Part shown: piece by piece, positions 14,820-22,753 of the stretch
Layout: every line of letters starts with the position of its first letter
How positions within the stretch are numbered: the first letter of the stretch is position 1
Origin: an uncultured Collinsella sp.
Lineage (GTDB): Bacteria > Actinomycetota > Coriobacteriia > Coriobacteriales > Coriobacteriaceae
DNA: 22,801 nucleotides
NCBI GenBank assembly: GCA_947001705.1
Contig: CAMQHT010000038.1
Location: 1 to 22,801 of the forward strand
Direction of reading: 5' to 3'
Position numbers and translations under genes: made by a program
The notes under the pieces: model-generated
What the model was told of the DNA's origin: nothing
Databases searched by the model: none
Seen by the model: only the letters and a program-made list of their open reading frames with translations

Positions 14820-15719
14820 TTAGCGGCAAAGCTCCTTGATGCGCTCGACGGCGCGCTCGATGTGTTCTTGCGGGGTGGAGGCTCCGGCGGTGATGCCGAT
14901 GTGGTGAGCGTCGGTAAACCAAGCGGTCTCAAGCTCTGAAGCTTCCTCGATGTGATGCGTGCGTTCGCAGGCGTCTGCGCAAATCTGCGCCAGGCGGCGG
15001 GTGTTGCCCGAGTTCTTGCCGCCCACGACGACCATGCAGTCGCAGCGGTTGGCAAGTGTGGCTGCTGCCTGTTGACGCTCACTCGTGGCGGCGCAGATGG
15101 TGTTGATCACACGCAGCTCCTGCACGCGCGGGGTGATAGCTGCCACGACCTCGGCGAGGTTCTGCGCGGTCTGGGTGGTCTGCACGACGAGGCCTACCTT
15201 GCCCTTGAACGACAAGGCGTTGGCGTCGGCGGCACAGCTCACGACCAGCGCATCAGTGCCGGCGTGGCCCAGGATGCCCTCCACCTCAGGGTGACCTGGC
15301 TCGCCTACGACCACCACGCGGTAGCCCTCGCGCACCAGGCGCTCGGCTGCCATATGGACCTTCTTCACGTAAGGGCAGGTGGCGTCGACGACGTTAAGGC
15401 CACGCTCGCGAGCGGCATCGATCACCTGCGGCACCACTCCGTGCGCGCGAATGATTACGGTGCCCGATGCGGCGTCGTCCAGGTTCTCGGCCAGGCCAAC
15501 GCCTGCCTCAGCAAGCTCGCGCACCACGATGGGGTTATGGATGAGCGGACCCAAGGTATGAACCTGAGTGCACTCCCCTGCCTGCGGCGCGGCGGCTAGC
15601 GCCATATCGAGCGCACGCTGTACGCCGTAGCAAGTACCGGCGTGGGCGGCGATCTCGATGGTAGGCGCGGTTGCCTGGTCGGACGCAGTCGCGGCGGTGT
15701 TCGTCACATTCTCGCTCAT
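14820..15719 (-). CDS. ispH: 4-hydroxy-3-methylbut-2-enyl diphosphate reductase
   Basis: The protein is 299 residues long from ATG 15717-15719, two bases after the plsC stop. It catalyses the last step of the MEP pathway, reducing HMBPP to IPP and DMAPP with a [4Fe-4S] cluster. Cluster cysteines are C30 (AGTCYGVQRAL), C115 (DATCPYVKKVH) and C209 (VINTICAATSERQ). Substrate-binding motifs HTLGPLIHN, RAHG, GEPGHPEV, QTTQ, SGNTRRL and ITAGASTP are all present. About 20 N-terminal residues (MSENVTNTAATASDQATAPT) are a low-complexity extension before the usual start; a later start is possible but lacks an obvious RBS. Confidence 0.96.
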   Translation of the reverse strand: MSENVTNTAATASDQATAPTIEIAAHAGTCYGVQRALDMALAAAPQAGECTQVHTLGPLIHNPIVVRELAEAGVGLAENLDDAASGTVIIRAHGVVPQVIDAARERGLNVVDATCPYVKKVHMAAERLVREGYRVVVVGEPGHPEVEGILGHAGTDALVVSCAADANALSFKGKVGLVVQTTQTAQNLAEVVAAITPRVQELRVINTICAATSERQQAAATLANRCDCMVVVGGKNSGNTRRLAQICADACERTHHIEEASELETAWFTDAHHIGITAGASTPQEHIERAVERIKELCR

Positions 15720-15721
15720 GG

Positions 15722-16450
15722 CTAGAACCTGCCCGGATGCTCGGCGCACAGCTCGTCTCGCATAGCGTAGACGCGGTTCATGGCCTCGGACTCAAACCAT
15801 TCCAGGCGCTCCGTGCGTTTAAGCCCGGCCGGTGCGTCGGAAAGCGAGACGGCCTTGCCGGCGCGGATCCAGCACTTCTTGGGGCGCATGAGCTTTTTGC
15901 CCGCAGGCGTAATATCGGACCAGCCGCAGATGGCGAGCGGGTTGACGGGCGCCTTGCCCATCTGGGCGATGAGCGCAAAGCCGCCGTGGACCTCGGGCTT
16001 GATATCGCGCGAGCGGATGCGCGTGCCCTCGGGGAAAATCAGGACGTCCTCGCCGCGCTGCAGCGCATGCTGGGCGGCGCGCAGGCACTTCATATCGGCA
16101 GTACCACGCTCCACGGGGATGCCGCCAACGCGGCTGAAGGCCCAGCGCACAATCTTGCTCTTGGCGAACTCGGACTTAAAGATGGGACGAATGCGGCGGC
16201 CGCCAAAGAACAGCGCCGTCTCCACAGCTAGGAGCTCGGCCATCGATGTGTGGTTGCAGATGACCACGCTGCCGCGGCCTTCCTGGCGCTCAAACAGCAG
16301 GTCGCTGTCCTCGACCTTCCAACGCCACATGAGCTTGGAGAAGACCCACAGGATGCCCATGACCACGGCGACGGTGCCGCGGATGAGCGCCGGGAACTCG
16401 GCGTAGGGGGCGTTGTAGTAATCCTCGGGCGTCTGCTTAAACAGGCGCAT
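15722..16450 (-). CDS. plsC: 1-acyl-sn-glycerol-3-phosphate acyltransferase (PlsC/LPLAT family)
   Basis: This 242-residue protein makes phosphatidic acid from lysophosphatidic acid at the membrane. A hydrophobic segment lies at ~24-42. The acceptor motif FPEGTR is at 139-144 and the GGIPVERG block at ~109-116. The catalytic motif reads NHTSMAE (N66-E72), which is His-x4-Glu instead of the usual His-x4-Asp. The start ATG 16448-16450 is three bases after cmk, with AAAGGAGG overlapping the cmk stop. The cmk-plsC pairing is common in Gram-positives. Function is probable given the conserved remainder. Confidence 0.9.
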   Translation of the reverse strand: MRLFKQTPEDYYNAPYAEFPALIRGTVAVVMGILWVFSKLMWRWKVEDSDLLFERQEGRGSVVICNHTSMAELLAVETALFFGGRRIRPIFKSEFAKSKIVRWAFSRVGGIPVERGTADMKCLRAAQHALQRGEDVLIFPEGTRIRSRDIKPEVHGGFALIAQMGKAPVNPLAICGWSDITPAGKKLMRPKKCWIRAGKAVSLSDAPAGLKRTERLEWFESEAMNRVYAMRDELCAEHPGRF

Positions 16451-16453
16451 GGG

Positions 16454-17140
16454 CTACCTCCTTTGGTTGATGAGGTCCTCGATGATCGAGACGACCTCGT
16501 CGATGGTGTGGGCGGTGGAGTCGACATGTACCGCGTCCTCGGCGGGAACGAGCGGCGCGACCTCGCGGCTGCTGTCGAGCTTATCGCGCTGCTTGAGGGC
16601 GTCGAGGGTCTCGTCGACCTCGGCCTCAAGCTGCTCTTCGGTGAGCGGCTGGGCGTCGTTTTGGTGGCGCTGCAGCACACGGCGACGGGCACGCTCGCGC
16701 GGGTCGGCGGTCAGGAAGACCTTGACCTGTGCGTTGGGGAACACGACGGTTCCGATGTCGCGACCCTCGGCGACGATATCGCGGTCCTCGGCGGCGCGGC
16801 GCTGGTGGATGAGCATGGCGGCGCGCACGCCCGGGTAGGCCGAGACCTTGGACACGTTGGCGTCGACCTGCGGGGTGCGAATGGCGGCCGATGCGTCCTT
16901 GCCGTCGATGGTCAGGCGCGTGTCCTCGCCGGTGCCGTTGGTAAAGCGGATCTCGATTTGCTCGGCGAGGGTGTCAATGGCCGCCTCGTCGTCCAGGTCG
17001 ATGCCGCGGTCGAGCGCGGCGAAGGTGACGGCGCGATACATGGCGCCCGTGTCGAGCTTGTTAAAGCCCAGCTGGCGGGCAATCTCCTTGGCGATGGTGG
17101 ACTTGCCGGAACCGGCGGGGCCGTCGATGGCGACGATCAT
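16454..17140 (-). CDS. cmk: (d)CMP kinase
   Basis: This 228-residue cytosolic P-loop kinase phosphorylates CMP and dCMP to the diphosphates. It has GPAGSGKST (~7-15), the LDTGAMYRA substrate motif (~29-37), EGRDIGTVVFPNA (~125-137), VKVFLTADPRERARRR in the LID region and a C-terminal helix. The length is normal. It is separated from the upstream pseudouridine synthase by 65 non-coding bases and is followed closely by plsC. Confidence 0.97.
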   Translation of the reverse strand: MIVAIDGPAGSGKSTIAKEIARQLGFNKLDTGAMYRAVTFAALDRGIDLDDEAAIDTLAEQIEIRFTNGTGEDTRLTIDGKDASAAIRTPQVDANVSKVSAYPGVRAAMLIHQRRAAEDRDIVAEGRDIGTVVFPNAQVKVFLTADPRERARRRVLQRHQNDAQPLTEEQLEAEVDETLDALKQRDKLDSSREVAPLVPAEDAVHVDSTAHTIDEVVSIIEDLINQRR

Positions 17141-17205
17141 GCAATGCTTCCTTTCGGTGGTTGACGTGCTGGTATGGGACGCGGGCGCTGGGGCTTTGCG
17201 ATTGC

Positions 17206-18168
17206 CTAGCTCGTGTAGCGCTCGCGGTAGGTGTTGCGCTTGGGCGCGGAGCCGTGGCTACCGTGGTGACGCGTGCGACTCGCGGTGTTGGTCGCCGGCG
17301 CGGCGCTGCGCTTGGAGCTCGCCTGCTTGGGCGGGATGCCGCCGCTTTTGAGGATCTGCACCTCGCGGTCGGTGAGCTCGCGCCACGAGCCCTTGGCCAC
17401 GCCCTCGAGCTCAAGGCCGGCAAAGTTGCAGCGATGCAGGCGGATTACCGGATGGTGGATCTTGCTCAGCATGCGTTTGACCTGGTTTTTGCGGCCCTCG
17501 CGGATGATGACCTCCACGGCGGTGGTGCCGGGCTTTACGCCTTGCGGAGCCACGGCCTCTGCCTCGCGCGCGTTGATGACGCGGCAGATCGCCGGCTGGC
17601 ACAGGCCGTCGTCGAGCTCGATGCCACGGCGGAGCGGGTCCAGATCGCGGTCGGTCAGCTGCCCGTCCACGAGCGCCTGGTAGGTCTTGTAGACGTGCTT
17701 GCTGGGGTGCAGCAGGTCCTGCGACAGGTCGCCGTCGGTGGTAAAGAGCAAAAGGCCCGTGGTGTCGCGGTCCAGGCGACCCACCGGGAAGAGCCCCGGA
17801 AAGCGGTCGCGCGGGACAAGATCAGCCACGCAAGGGCGCTCCTGCGGATCGCTCATGGTGGTAAGGTAGCCGGTCGGCTTGTAGAGCATCAGGTACACGG
17901 CGCCCTGGTTGAGCTTGACGGGCATGCCGTCGACCTCGATGTGATCGCGGTCGACATCGACCTTGGTGCCCAGCTCGGTCGCAACCTCGCCGTTAACCGT
18001 CACGCGGCCGGCGGTCATCAGGTCCTCCGACCCGCGGCGGCTCGCTACGCCCGCACGCGCCAAAAAGCGCTGCAGGCGCATGGTATGCGGGTAGACGGGC
18101 TGGGCGTCGGTTGCGGGTACTGCGTTGCCCATGGCGCGCGTCTCCCCTGCTTCGTTAGTCCTCGTCAT
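17206..18168 (-). CDS. rluB: RsuA/RluB-family 23S rRNA pseudouridine synthase
   Basis: The protein is 320 residues long from ATG 18166-18168, which lies inside the scpB end (14-base overlap) with GGAGG six bases before it; a longer in-frame start at 18246 lies deep in scpB. An N-terminal S4 RNA-binding domain (~30-75, LQRFLARAGVASRRGSEDLM) precedes the catalytic domain with the conserved Asp in PVGRLDRDTTGLLL (D133) and the EGRKNQVKRM motif. The order scpA-scpB-rluB is the classic arrangement. The last ~45 residues are a basic, Ser/Arg/His-rich tail (KRSAAPATNTASRTRHHGSH) beyond the usual end and are probably disordered. Substrate specificity (RluB versus a sibling) is inferred from context. 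Confidence 0.92.
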   Translation of the reverse strand: MTRTNEAGETRAMGNAVPATDAQPVYPHTMRLQRFLARAGVASRRGSEDLMTAGRVTVNGEVATELGTKVDVDRDHIEVDGMPVKLNQGAVYLMLYKPTGYLTTMSDPQERPCVADLVPRDRFPGLFPVGRLDRDTTGLLLFTTDGDLSQDLLHPSKHVYKTYQALVDGQLTDRDLDPLRRGIELDDGLCQPAICRVINAREAEAVAPQGVKPGTTAVEVIIREGRKNQVKRMLSKIHHPVIRLHRCNFAGLELEGVAKGSWRELTDREVQILKSGGIPPKQASSKRSAAPATNTASRTRHHGSHGSAPKRNTYRERYTS

Positions 18169-18883
18169 GCAAATCCTCCGAGGTCTCGTCGACGACCAGG
18201 GTCTCCAAGTCCTCGACTGCCTCAACATCTTCAACATCGGTATCAAGCAGTTCGCGCTCTTCGTCCAGGTCCTCGGCCTGCTCCTCGAGCGTGGACTGAA
18301 TGCTGCGGCCGCTCAGGCGCTCACGGATAAACTGGCGCGACTGCTCGTCGGGGGCAAACTGCTCCAGATCGGGCAGGTCGCGGGTGGAGCGCAGACCGAA
18401 CTTTTCCAAGAAGGCGTTGGTCGTGCCGTAAATGATGGCCTGACCGCGCTGGGGGTCACGGCCGAGCTCGCGCACCAGACCCTTGTCCACGAGCGACGCG
18501 ATGACGCCGTCTGAGTTGACGCCGCGGATGCCCTTGACCACCTCGCGCGTTACGGGCTGGTGGTATGCGATGACGGCCAAAGTTTCGAGCGCCGCCTGCG
18601 ACAGCTTTTGCGTATCCCAGCTCAACACATAGGCCTCGACCACATCGTGGTAGGCTGGGTGCGTAAACAAGCGCCAGCCGCCGGCGACCTCGCGCAGCTG
18701 AAAGCCGCGGTTGGCCTCCTCGTACTCAACCTTGAGCTCGGCGAGCAGCGACGCGCACTCACCGGGGGCGATATCCAGTGCGCCGGCGAGCGCGGGCGCA
18801 CTCACCGGGTCGCTCGATACCAGCAGCAGCGCCTCGAGGGCGCCTTTGAGGCTGTTTGCCTCCAGCGTTGAAAGGGTTGTCAT
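18155..18883 (-). CDS. scpB: segregation and condensation protein B
   Basis: This 242-residue winged-helix kleisin-interacting subunit of the SMC-ScpAB condensin helps compact and segregate chromosomes. The core (~8-185) has LEALLLVSSDPVSAPALAG and TLAVIAYHQPVTREVVKGIR followed by RGVNSDG, typical of the family. The start ATG 18881-18883 has AGGAGC upstream and lies 11 bases after scpA. The final ~50 residues are very acidic (EEQAEDLDEERELLDTDVED), longer than in many ScpB proteins. Smc is not in the window. Confidence 0.95.
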   Translation of the reverse strand: MTTLSTLEANSLKGALEALLLVSSDPVSAPALAGALDIAPGECASLLAELKVEYEEANRGFQLREVAGGWRLFTHPAYHDVVEAYVLSWDTQKLSQAALETLAVIAYHQPVTREVVKGIRGVNSDGVIASLVDKGLVRELGRDPQRGQAIIYGTTNAFLEKFGLRSTRDLPDLEQFAPDEQSRQFIRERLSGRSIQSTLEEQAEDLDEERELLDTDVEDVEAVEDLETLVVDETSEDLHDED

Positions 18884-18894
18884 GGTTGCCGCTC

Positions 18895-19707
18895 CTATTC
18901 GGTGAGCTCGGGGCCCTCGCCGGGCACGTATGCCTCGGCGCCCTCGACTCGGTTGATGCAGATGGTTCCGAAGATCTCGTCCTGGCTCAGCGTGAGCGAG
19001 CCGCGCTTGGCGAGCTCGAGCATGGCCAGGAAAGTGACGACGAGCTGCTCGGTCGTGGCTTCGCCGTCCAGCAGTTCGCGGAAGGTGCAGGTTTGGTGCG
19101 CCATGGTAAAGCGGTCGACGGAGGCCACCGTCAGGTCGAGTGGCACGCGATGCGGTGCCACGTGCTCGGCCTCCAACAGGAATGTCTGGCGCTTGCCGTC
19201 CAGGTCGGCACAGATGACGGCTAGGCCGCGCAGGGTGATGCCGGCCAGATAGTCGGGCATAAGGCCCAAGAACTCGGGGTCGGGGCCGGCCACACGCGGG
19301 TGCATGCGGCTTTCGGCCTGCATGCGGGCACCGAGGGCCGCGGCCGCGCCTTTAAACTGCTTGTAGGCGATCAGGCGCTGGATCAGGACCTCGCGCAGGG
19401 CGTCGCCGTCGAGTGTGCTGAGCTCCTCGAGGTCTTCGTCGAACTCGCCATCGTCGTCATCGATTTTACGCGGGGCCTCCTGCGGCACCAGAGAGGCGGC
19501 CTTGATGTCCAAAAGGGTTGCCGCGACCAGCAAAAAGTCGCTCGCCACGTCCAGGTCTAGCGCCTCGATGCGCTCGGCCTCGGCAAGGTACTGCTCGGCC
19601 ACCTCGCTGATGGAGATGGCGCCGATATCTACTTTTTGGCGGGTTACCAGCTGCAGCAGCAGGTCGAACGGTCCGCTGTAGACCTGCGTCGACACGCGAT
19701 ACGACAT
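18895..19707 (-). CDS. scpA: segregation and condensation protein A (kleisin)
   Basis: This 270-residue kleisin bridges SMC heads and binds ScpB. The N-terminal part is typical: YSGPFDLLLQLVTRQKVDIG followed by AISISEVAEQYL, then DFLLVAATLLDIKAASLVP. The C-terminal winged helix contains VVTFLAMLELAKRGSLTLSQ. The start ATG 19705-19707 has AAAGGAGG at good distance. Residues ~85-105 are acidic (DDDDGEFDEDLEEL). It is preceded by an 84-base gap and followed by scpB. Confidence 0.96.
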   Translation of the reverse strand: MSYRVSTQVYSGPFDLLLQLVTRQKVDIGAISISEVAEQYLAEAERIEALDLDVASDFLLVAATLLDIKAASLVPQEAPRKIDDDDGEFDEDLEELSTLDGDALREVLIQRLIAYKQFKGAAAALGARMQAESRMHPRVAGPDPEFLGLMPDYLAGITLRGLAVICADLDGKRQTFLLEAEHVAPHRVPLDLTVASVDRFTMAHQTCTFRELLDGEATTEQLVVTFLAMLELAKRGSLTLSQDEIFGTICINRVEGAEAYVPGEGPELTE

Positions 19708-19791
19708 CTTCGACCTCCTTTGACGGCGCCTTCGCGGCGCGGTTTGGGTGCATGTTACGACCGTTTTGCACGGTCGACCTGTAAGTTTACC
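19708..19791. other. 84-bp gap with weak stem-loops, possible transcription boundary
   Basis: CGACCG (19758-19763) pairs with CGGTCG (19771-19776), and GCGCC/GGCGC lies closer to scpA. Neither has a T-run on the minus strand. This is the widest gap within the housekeeping block, so a promoter for scpAB may lie here, but I could not define one. Confidence 0.3.
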
Positions 19792-20475
19792 TTAGATGCC
19801 GGCGATTGCGAAGTTGAGCAGCTGCTCAGCGAGCGGATACACGGTAACGTCGAAATAGCGGCCGATCACGTCGATGCCGGTCCACATGGGCAGCAGATAC
19901 AGCACAATGATGAGGATGGGCATGGCGTATTGCTGCAGGTGGTAGTAGTTGTTGAGCGCCTTGCCTTTGAGGAACGGCACGATAATCGACGAGCCATCGA
20001 GCGGCGGGATTGGGATGAGGTTGAAGAACGTGAGTGACAGGTTGACCACGATAAACGTGGCGCCGAAGTTCATGATCTGCGACGCCAGGGCAAAGGACAT
20101 GCTGGCGTAGAGGTTGCCGTACGTTGCGTGCATGAGGACGGCCGCGAGGCACGCGAGTGCGATGTTCGATGCGGGGCCGGCAACGCTCACCAGAACCTCG
20201 TCGCGCTTGGGGTGCTTGAGGTTGTTGAGGTAGACGGGTACGGGTTTGGCGAAGGCGAACACCGGGCCACCGGCTGCGAGCATGAGCAGCGGCAGGATGA
20301 TGGTGCCAAACGGGTCGATATGGTTGAGCGGGTTGAGCGAGACGCGTCCGCGCGAACGGGCCGTCTTGTCGCCGAGTGCCAAGGCTGCGGCGGCGTGCGC
20401 GCTCTCGTGGATCACAATACCTATGATGACGGCGACGGCGCTGGCGAGCAGATTCATCATGTAGCTGCTGGACAT
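19792..20475 (-). CDS. M50-family site-2 protease homologue (membrane metalloprotease)
   Basis: This 227-residue polytopic membrane protein has the zinc motif HESAH (H23-E24-x-x-H27) in the first helix and the second motif NLIPIPPLDGS (~151-161) with the metal-binding Asp. GNxxxNPLNHIDPFG-type residues (RVSLNPLNHIDPFGTI) follow the first motif as in bacterial rseP/SpoIVFB-like short forms without a PDZ domain. The start ATG 20473-20475 has GGGGAG upstream. It should cleave within the membrane; its substrate is unknown. In many Gram-positives this gene precedes scpA, as here. Confidence 0.92.
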   Translation of the reverse strand: MSSSYMMNLLASAVAVIIGIVIHESAHAAAALALGDKTARSRGRVSLNPLNHIDPFGTIILPLLMLAAGGPVFAFAKPVPVYLNNLKHPKRDEVLVSVAGPASNIALACLAAVLMHATYGNLYASMSFALASQIMNFGATFIVVNLSLTFFNLIPIPPLDGSSIIVPFLKGKALNNYYHLQQYAMPILIIVLYLLPMWTGIDVIGRYFDVTVYPLAEQLLNFAIAGI

Positions 20476-20484
20476 GGCGCTCCC

Positions 20485-20781
20485 CTAGCGGACGCGACGC
20501 GAAGCGCGCGAGAGCAGGTAGTCGGCCACAAACAGGATAACGGCCACGATGGCGTAATCCAGGCGGAACACGCCGCCAAAGGGCGACGTGATGACGCCGT
20601 AGCCGGCGATGGCGCTCGGCAGCGCGCGCGAAAGCTCAACGACAAAGCCCACGATCTGCAGTTTGGCGGTGAGGCCGCTAAAGCACAGCAGCACAGTCAT
20701 CGCGCTCATAAAGATGCCGCAGATGCGACAGGCGATGGCGATGATGCTCATCGCCACGGCGGCGGCCTTACGAGAGTTCAC
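20485..20781 (-). CDS. hypothetical small membrane protein
   Basis: This protein is 98 residues long from GTG 20779-20781. I chose this start because GAGGAG stands seven bases before it and it overlaps the ABC-F gene end by 14 bases (coupling); ATG at residue 12 is the alternative, and the longer open frame upstream lies inside the ABC-F gene. Three hydrophobic stretches are seen: MSIIAIACRICGIFMSAMTV, LQIVGFVVELSRALPSAIAG and YAIVAVILFVADYLL, ending in a basic SRASRRVR. It ends nine bases before the M50 protease gene. I do not recognise the family. Position suggests a membrane partner of one of the neighbours, without proof. Confidence 0.7.
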   Translation of the reverse strand: MNSRKAAAVAMSIIAIACRICGIFMSAMTVLLCFSGLTAKLQIVGFVVELSRALPSAIAGYGVITSPFGGVFRLDYAIVAVILFVADYLLSRASRRVR

Positions 20782-22753
20782 GCGCGGTCTCCTCTTCGAT
20801 CTGGGTGGAAAGCTCCAGCCATTCGTCCTCGAGCTTGGGTAGCTCTTGCTTAAGGCCGTTATATTCCCCCAGCGCGGCGTTGAACTTGTCCTGATCGGCA
20901 TAAAGTTCTTCGCTTGCCATCAATTCCATAAGCTCGTCATAGCGAGCGCGCTTTTTGTCGAGCTCGGCCTCGATCTTCTTGAGCTGGTTACGCACACCCT
21001 TGAGCTTTTTGTTGAGCGCGGCACGGGCCTGGGCCTCGGCACGCTTTTGCTCCTTGGTCTTTTTGCCCTCAGCCGGCTTGGAAGCAGCGGCGGGCGCATC
21101 GGGCTGGGCCGCGGTGACCTTGGCGGACTTGGCCGTGGCCGGCACACTCTCCCCTGCCGCCTCGGCGGCGGCGCGGGCCGCAAGGTCCTCGCGCTTGTAG
21201 AGGTAGTAGTCGTAGTCGCCGTCGTAGACCGTTACCTTGCCATCGCGGATGTCGATCACGCGGTTGGCAACGGCGCGCACCAGGTGCTCGTCGTGGCTGA
21301 TCAGCACGATGGTTCCGGGGAAGTTTTGCAGTGCGTTTTCGAGCATGTCCACCGAGTCGATGTCCAAGTGGTTGGTGGGCTCGTCCAGGCACAGGAGCGC
21401 CTCGGGGGCCACGAGCATCTTTGCCAGGGCCAGACGCGCCTTTTCGCCGCCGGAAAGGACGCGAACCTGCTTTTCGATGGAATCGTTGTCGCTAAACAGG
21501 AAGGCGCCCAGCAGGCTGCGCTGCTGCGGCACGGTCCACTTGGGCGTAACAGTGTCGATCTCTTGCAGGACGGTGTTGGACTCGGTCATGCCCTCGAGCG
21601 CGTGCTGGGCGTAGTAGGCTACGCCCACGTTGGTGCCCAGGTCCCGGGTGCCGGTGGTGGGCGGCTCCAGGCCGGCGAGGATCTTCATGAGGGTGGACTT
21701 GCCGGCGCCGTTGGGGCCAACGAGTGCCACGTGTTCGCCGCGGTAGAGCTTGAGGTCGATGTCGCTGTAGATGCGCTTTTCACCGTAGGACTTGGACACG
21801 CCCTCCAGGCCCACGACCATGTCGCCGGAGCGCGGCGGATCGGGGAACTTAAAGTCGATGTGCTTGTGGCCCTCGGGCAGGATGACGAGCTCCTTTTTGA
21901 TCTGCTCGATCTTGCGGATGCGCTCCTGGGCCTGGGCGGCCTTGGTGGGCTTGTAGCGGAACTTGTCGACGAAGACCTGCATGTGGGCGATGTCGCGCTC
22001 CTGGGCGGCACGCTTGGCGCGCATCTGCTCCAGGTTGTCCTCGCGCTGTTTTAGGTAGCTGCTGTAGTTGCCGGTGTAGGTGGTTACGCGGCGGTTTTCG
22101 AGGGCGGCGACGTGGTCGACGCAGGCGTCCATAAAGGCGCGGTCGTGGCTGACGATGAGGACAGCGCCGTCGTAGTTGGCGATAAAGCCGCGCAGCCACT
22201 GGACGCTTTCGAGATCCAGGTGGTTGGTGGGCTCGTCCAGAAGCAGCAAGTCGGGATGGCGCAGGAAGAGCTTGGCCAGCGCGATGCGCATCTGCCAGCC
22301 GCCCGAGAACTCGGAGCACGGGCGCTCAAAGTCGGTGACTTTAAAGCCCAGGCCGGACAGGATTTTGCGCGCGTTGCTCTCGAGCTCGTAGCCGCCCAGG
22401 TGCTCAAAGCGGTCCTGGACCTGGCCGTACTCGTTAAGGAGCGCGTCGACGTCCTTGCCCTGCTCGGAGAGCTCGGTGATCTGGGCCTGCAGCTCGTTGG
22501 CGCGCTCGCCCATGCGGCGGATTTCCTTGGCGGCGGCCATGACCTCGGCGAGGATGGTGGTGTCCTTTTGCTCTAGATTGGTTTCCTGCTCTAGGTAGCC
22601 TACCTGGCAGTCCTTGGCGTACTGGACCTGGCCGGAGTCGGGACTGTCGATGCCCATGATGATTTTGAGCATGGTGGTTTTGCCGGCGCCGTTGGGGCCC
22701 ATCAGCACATGGCGCGCGCCCGGGGTGATCTGGAAAGACCCCCCCCAAAACAC
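20768..22753 (-). CDS. ABC-F family ATPase, N-terminus damaged at the window end
   Basis: About 661 residues are readable. The protein has two ABC domains without membrane segments: the first with GPNGAGKTTM (~19-28), FSGGWQMRIALAKLFL and LLLLDEPTNHLDLESV; the linker (ABC_tran_Xtn) with KFRYKPTKAAQAQERIRKIE; the second with GPNGAGKSTLMKIL, LSGGEKARLALAKML and LCLDEPTNHLDIDSV. A Lys/Ala-rich stretch and a C-terminal coiled coil follow (NQLKKIEAELDKKRARYDEL), as in Uup/YdiF-type members. ABC-F proteins act on ribosomes, in translation rescue or antibiotic protection; which one cannot be told here. The true start is not recoverable. The apparent GTG 22751-22753 falls in C/G homopolymers, and a neighbouring frame (AKNVGGWGRVLGGVF) resembles the missing N-terminal strand. 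Confidence 0.93.
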   Translation of the reverse strand: MFWGGSFQITPGARHVLMGPNGAGKTTMLKIIMGIDSPDSGQVQYAKDCQVGYLEQETNLEQKDTTILAEVMAAAKEIRRMGERANELQAQITELSEQGKDVDALLNEYGQVQDRFEHLGGYELESNARKILSGLGFKVTDFERPCSEFSGGWQMRIALAKLFLRHPDLLLLDEPTNHLDLESVQWLRGFIANYDGAVLIVSHDRAFMDACVDHVAALENRRVTTYTGNYSSYLKQREDNLEQMRAKRAAQERDIAHMQVFVDKFRYKPTKAAQAQERIRKIEQIKKELVILPEGHKHIDFKFPDPPRSGDMVVGLEGVSKSYGEKRIYSDIDLKLYRGEHVALVGPNGAGKSTLMKILAGLEPPTTGTRDLGTNVGVAYYAQHALEGMTESNTVLQEIDTVTPKWTVPQQRSLLGAFLFSDNDSIEKQVRVLSGGEKARLALAKMLVAPEALLCLDEPTNHLDIDSVDMLENALQNFPGTIVLISHDEHLVRAVANRVIDIRDGKVTVYDGDYDYYLYKREDLAARAAAEAAGESVPATAKSAKVTAAQPDAPAAASKPAEGKKTKEQKRAEAQARAALNKKLKGVRNQLKKIEAELDKKRARYDELMELMASEELYADQDKFNAALGEYNGLKQELPKLEDEWLELSTQIEEETARELS

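Noticed and set aside
20846..22054. Plus-strand open frame of 402 codons opposite the ABC-F gene
   Set aside because: The minus strand has complete Walker and signature motifs in both domains; the plus frame has only low-complexity Leu/Gly/Val sequence.
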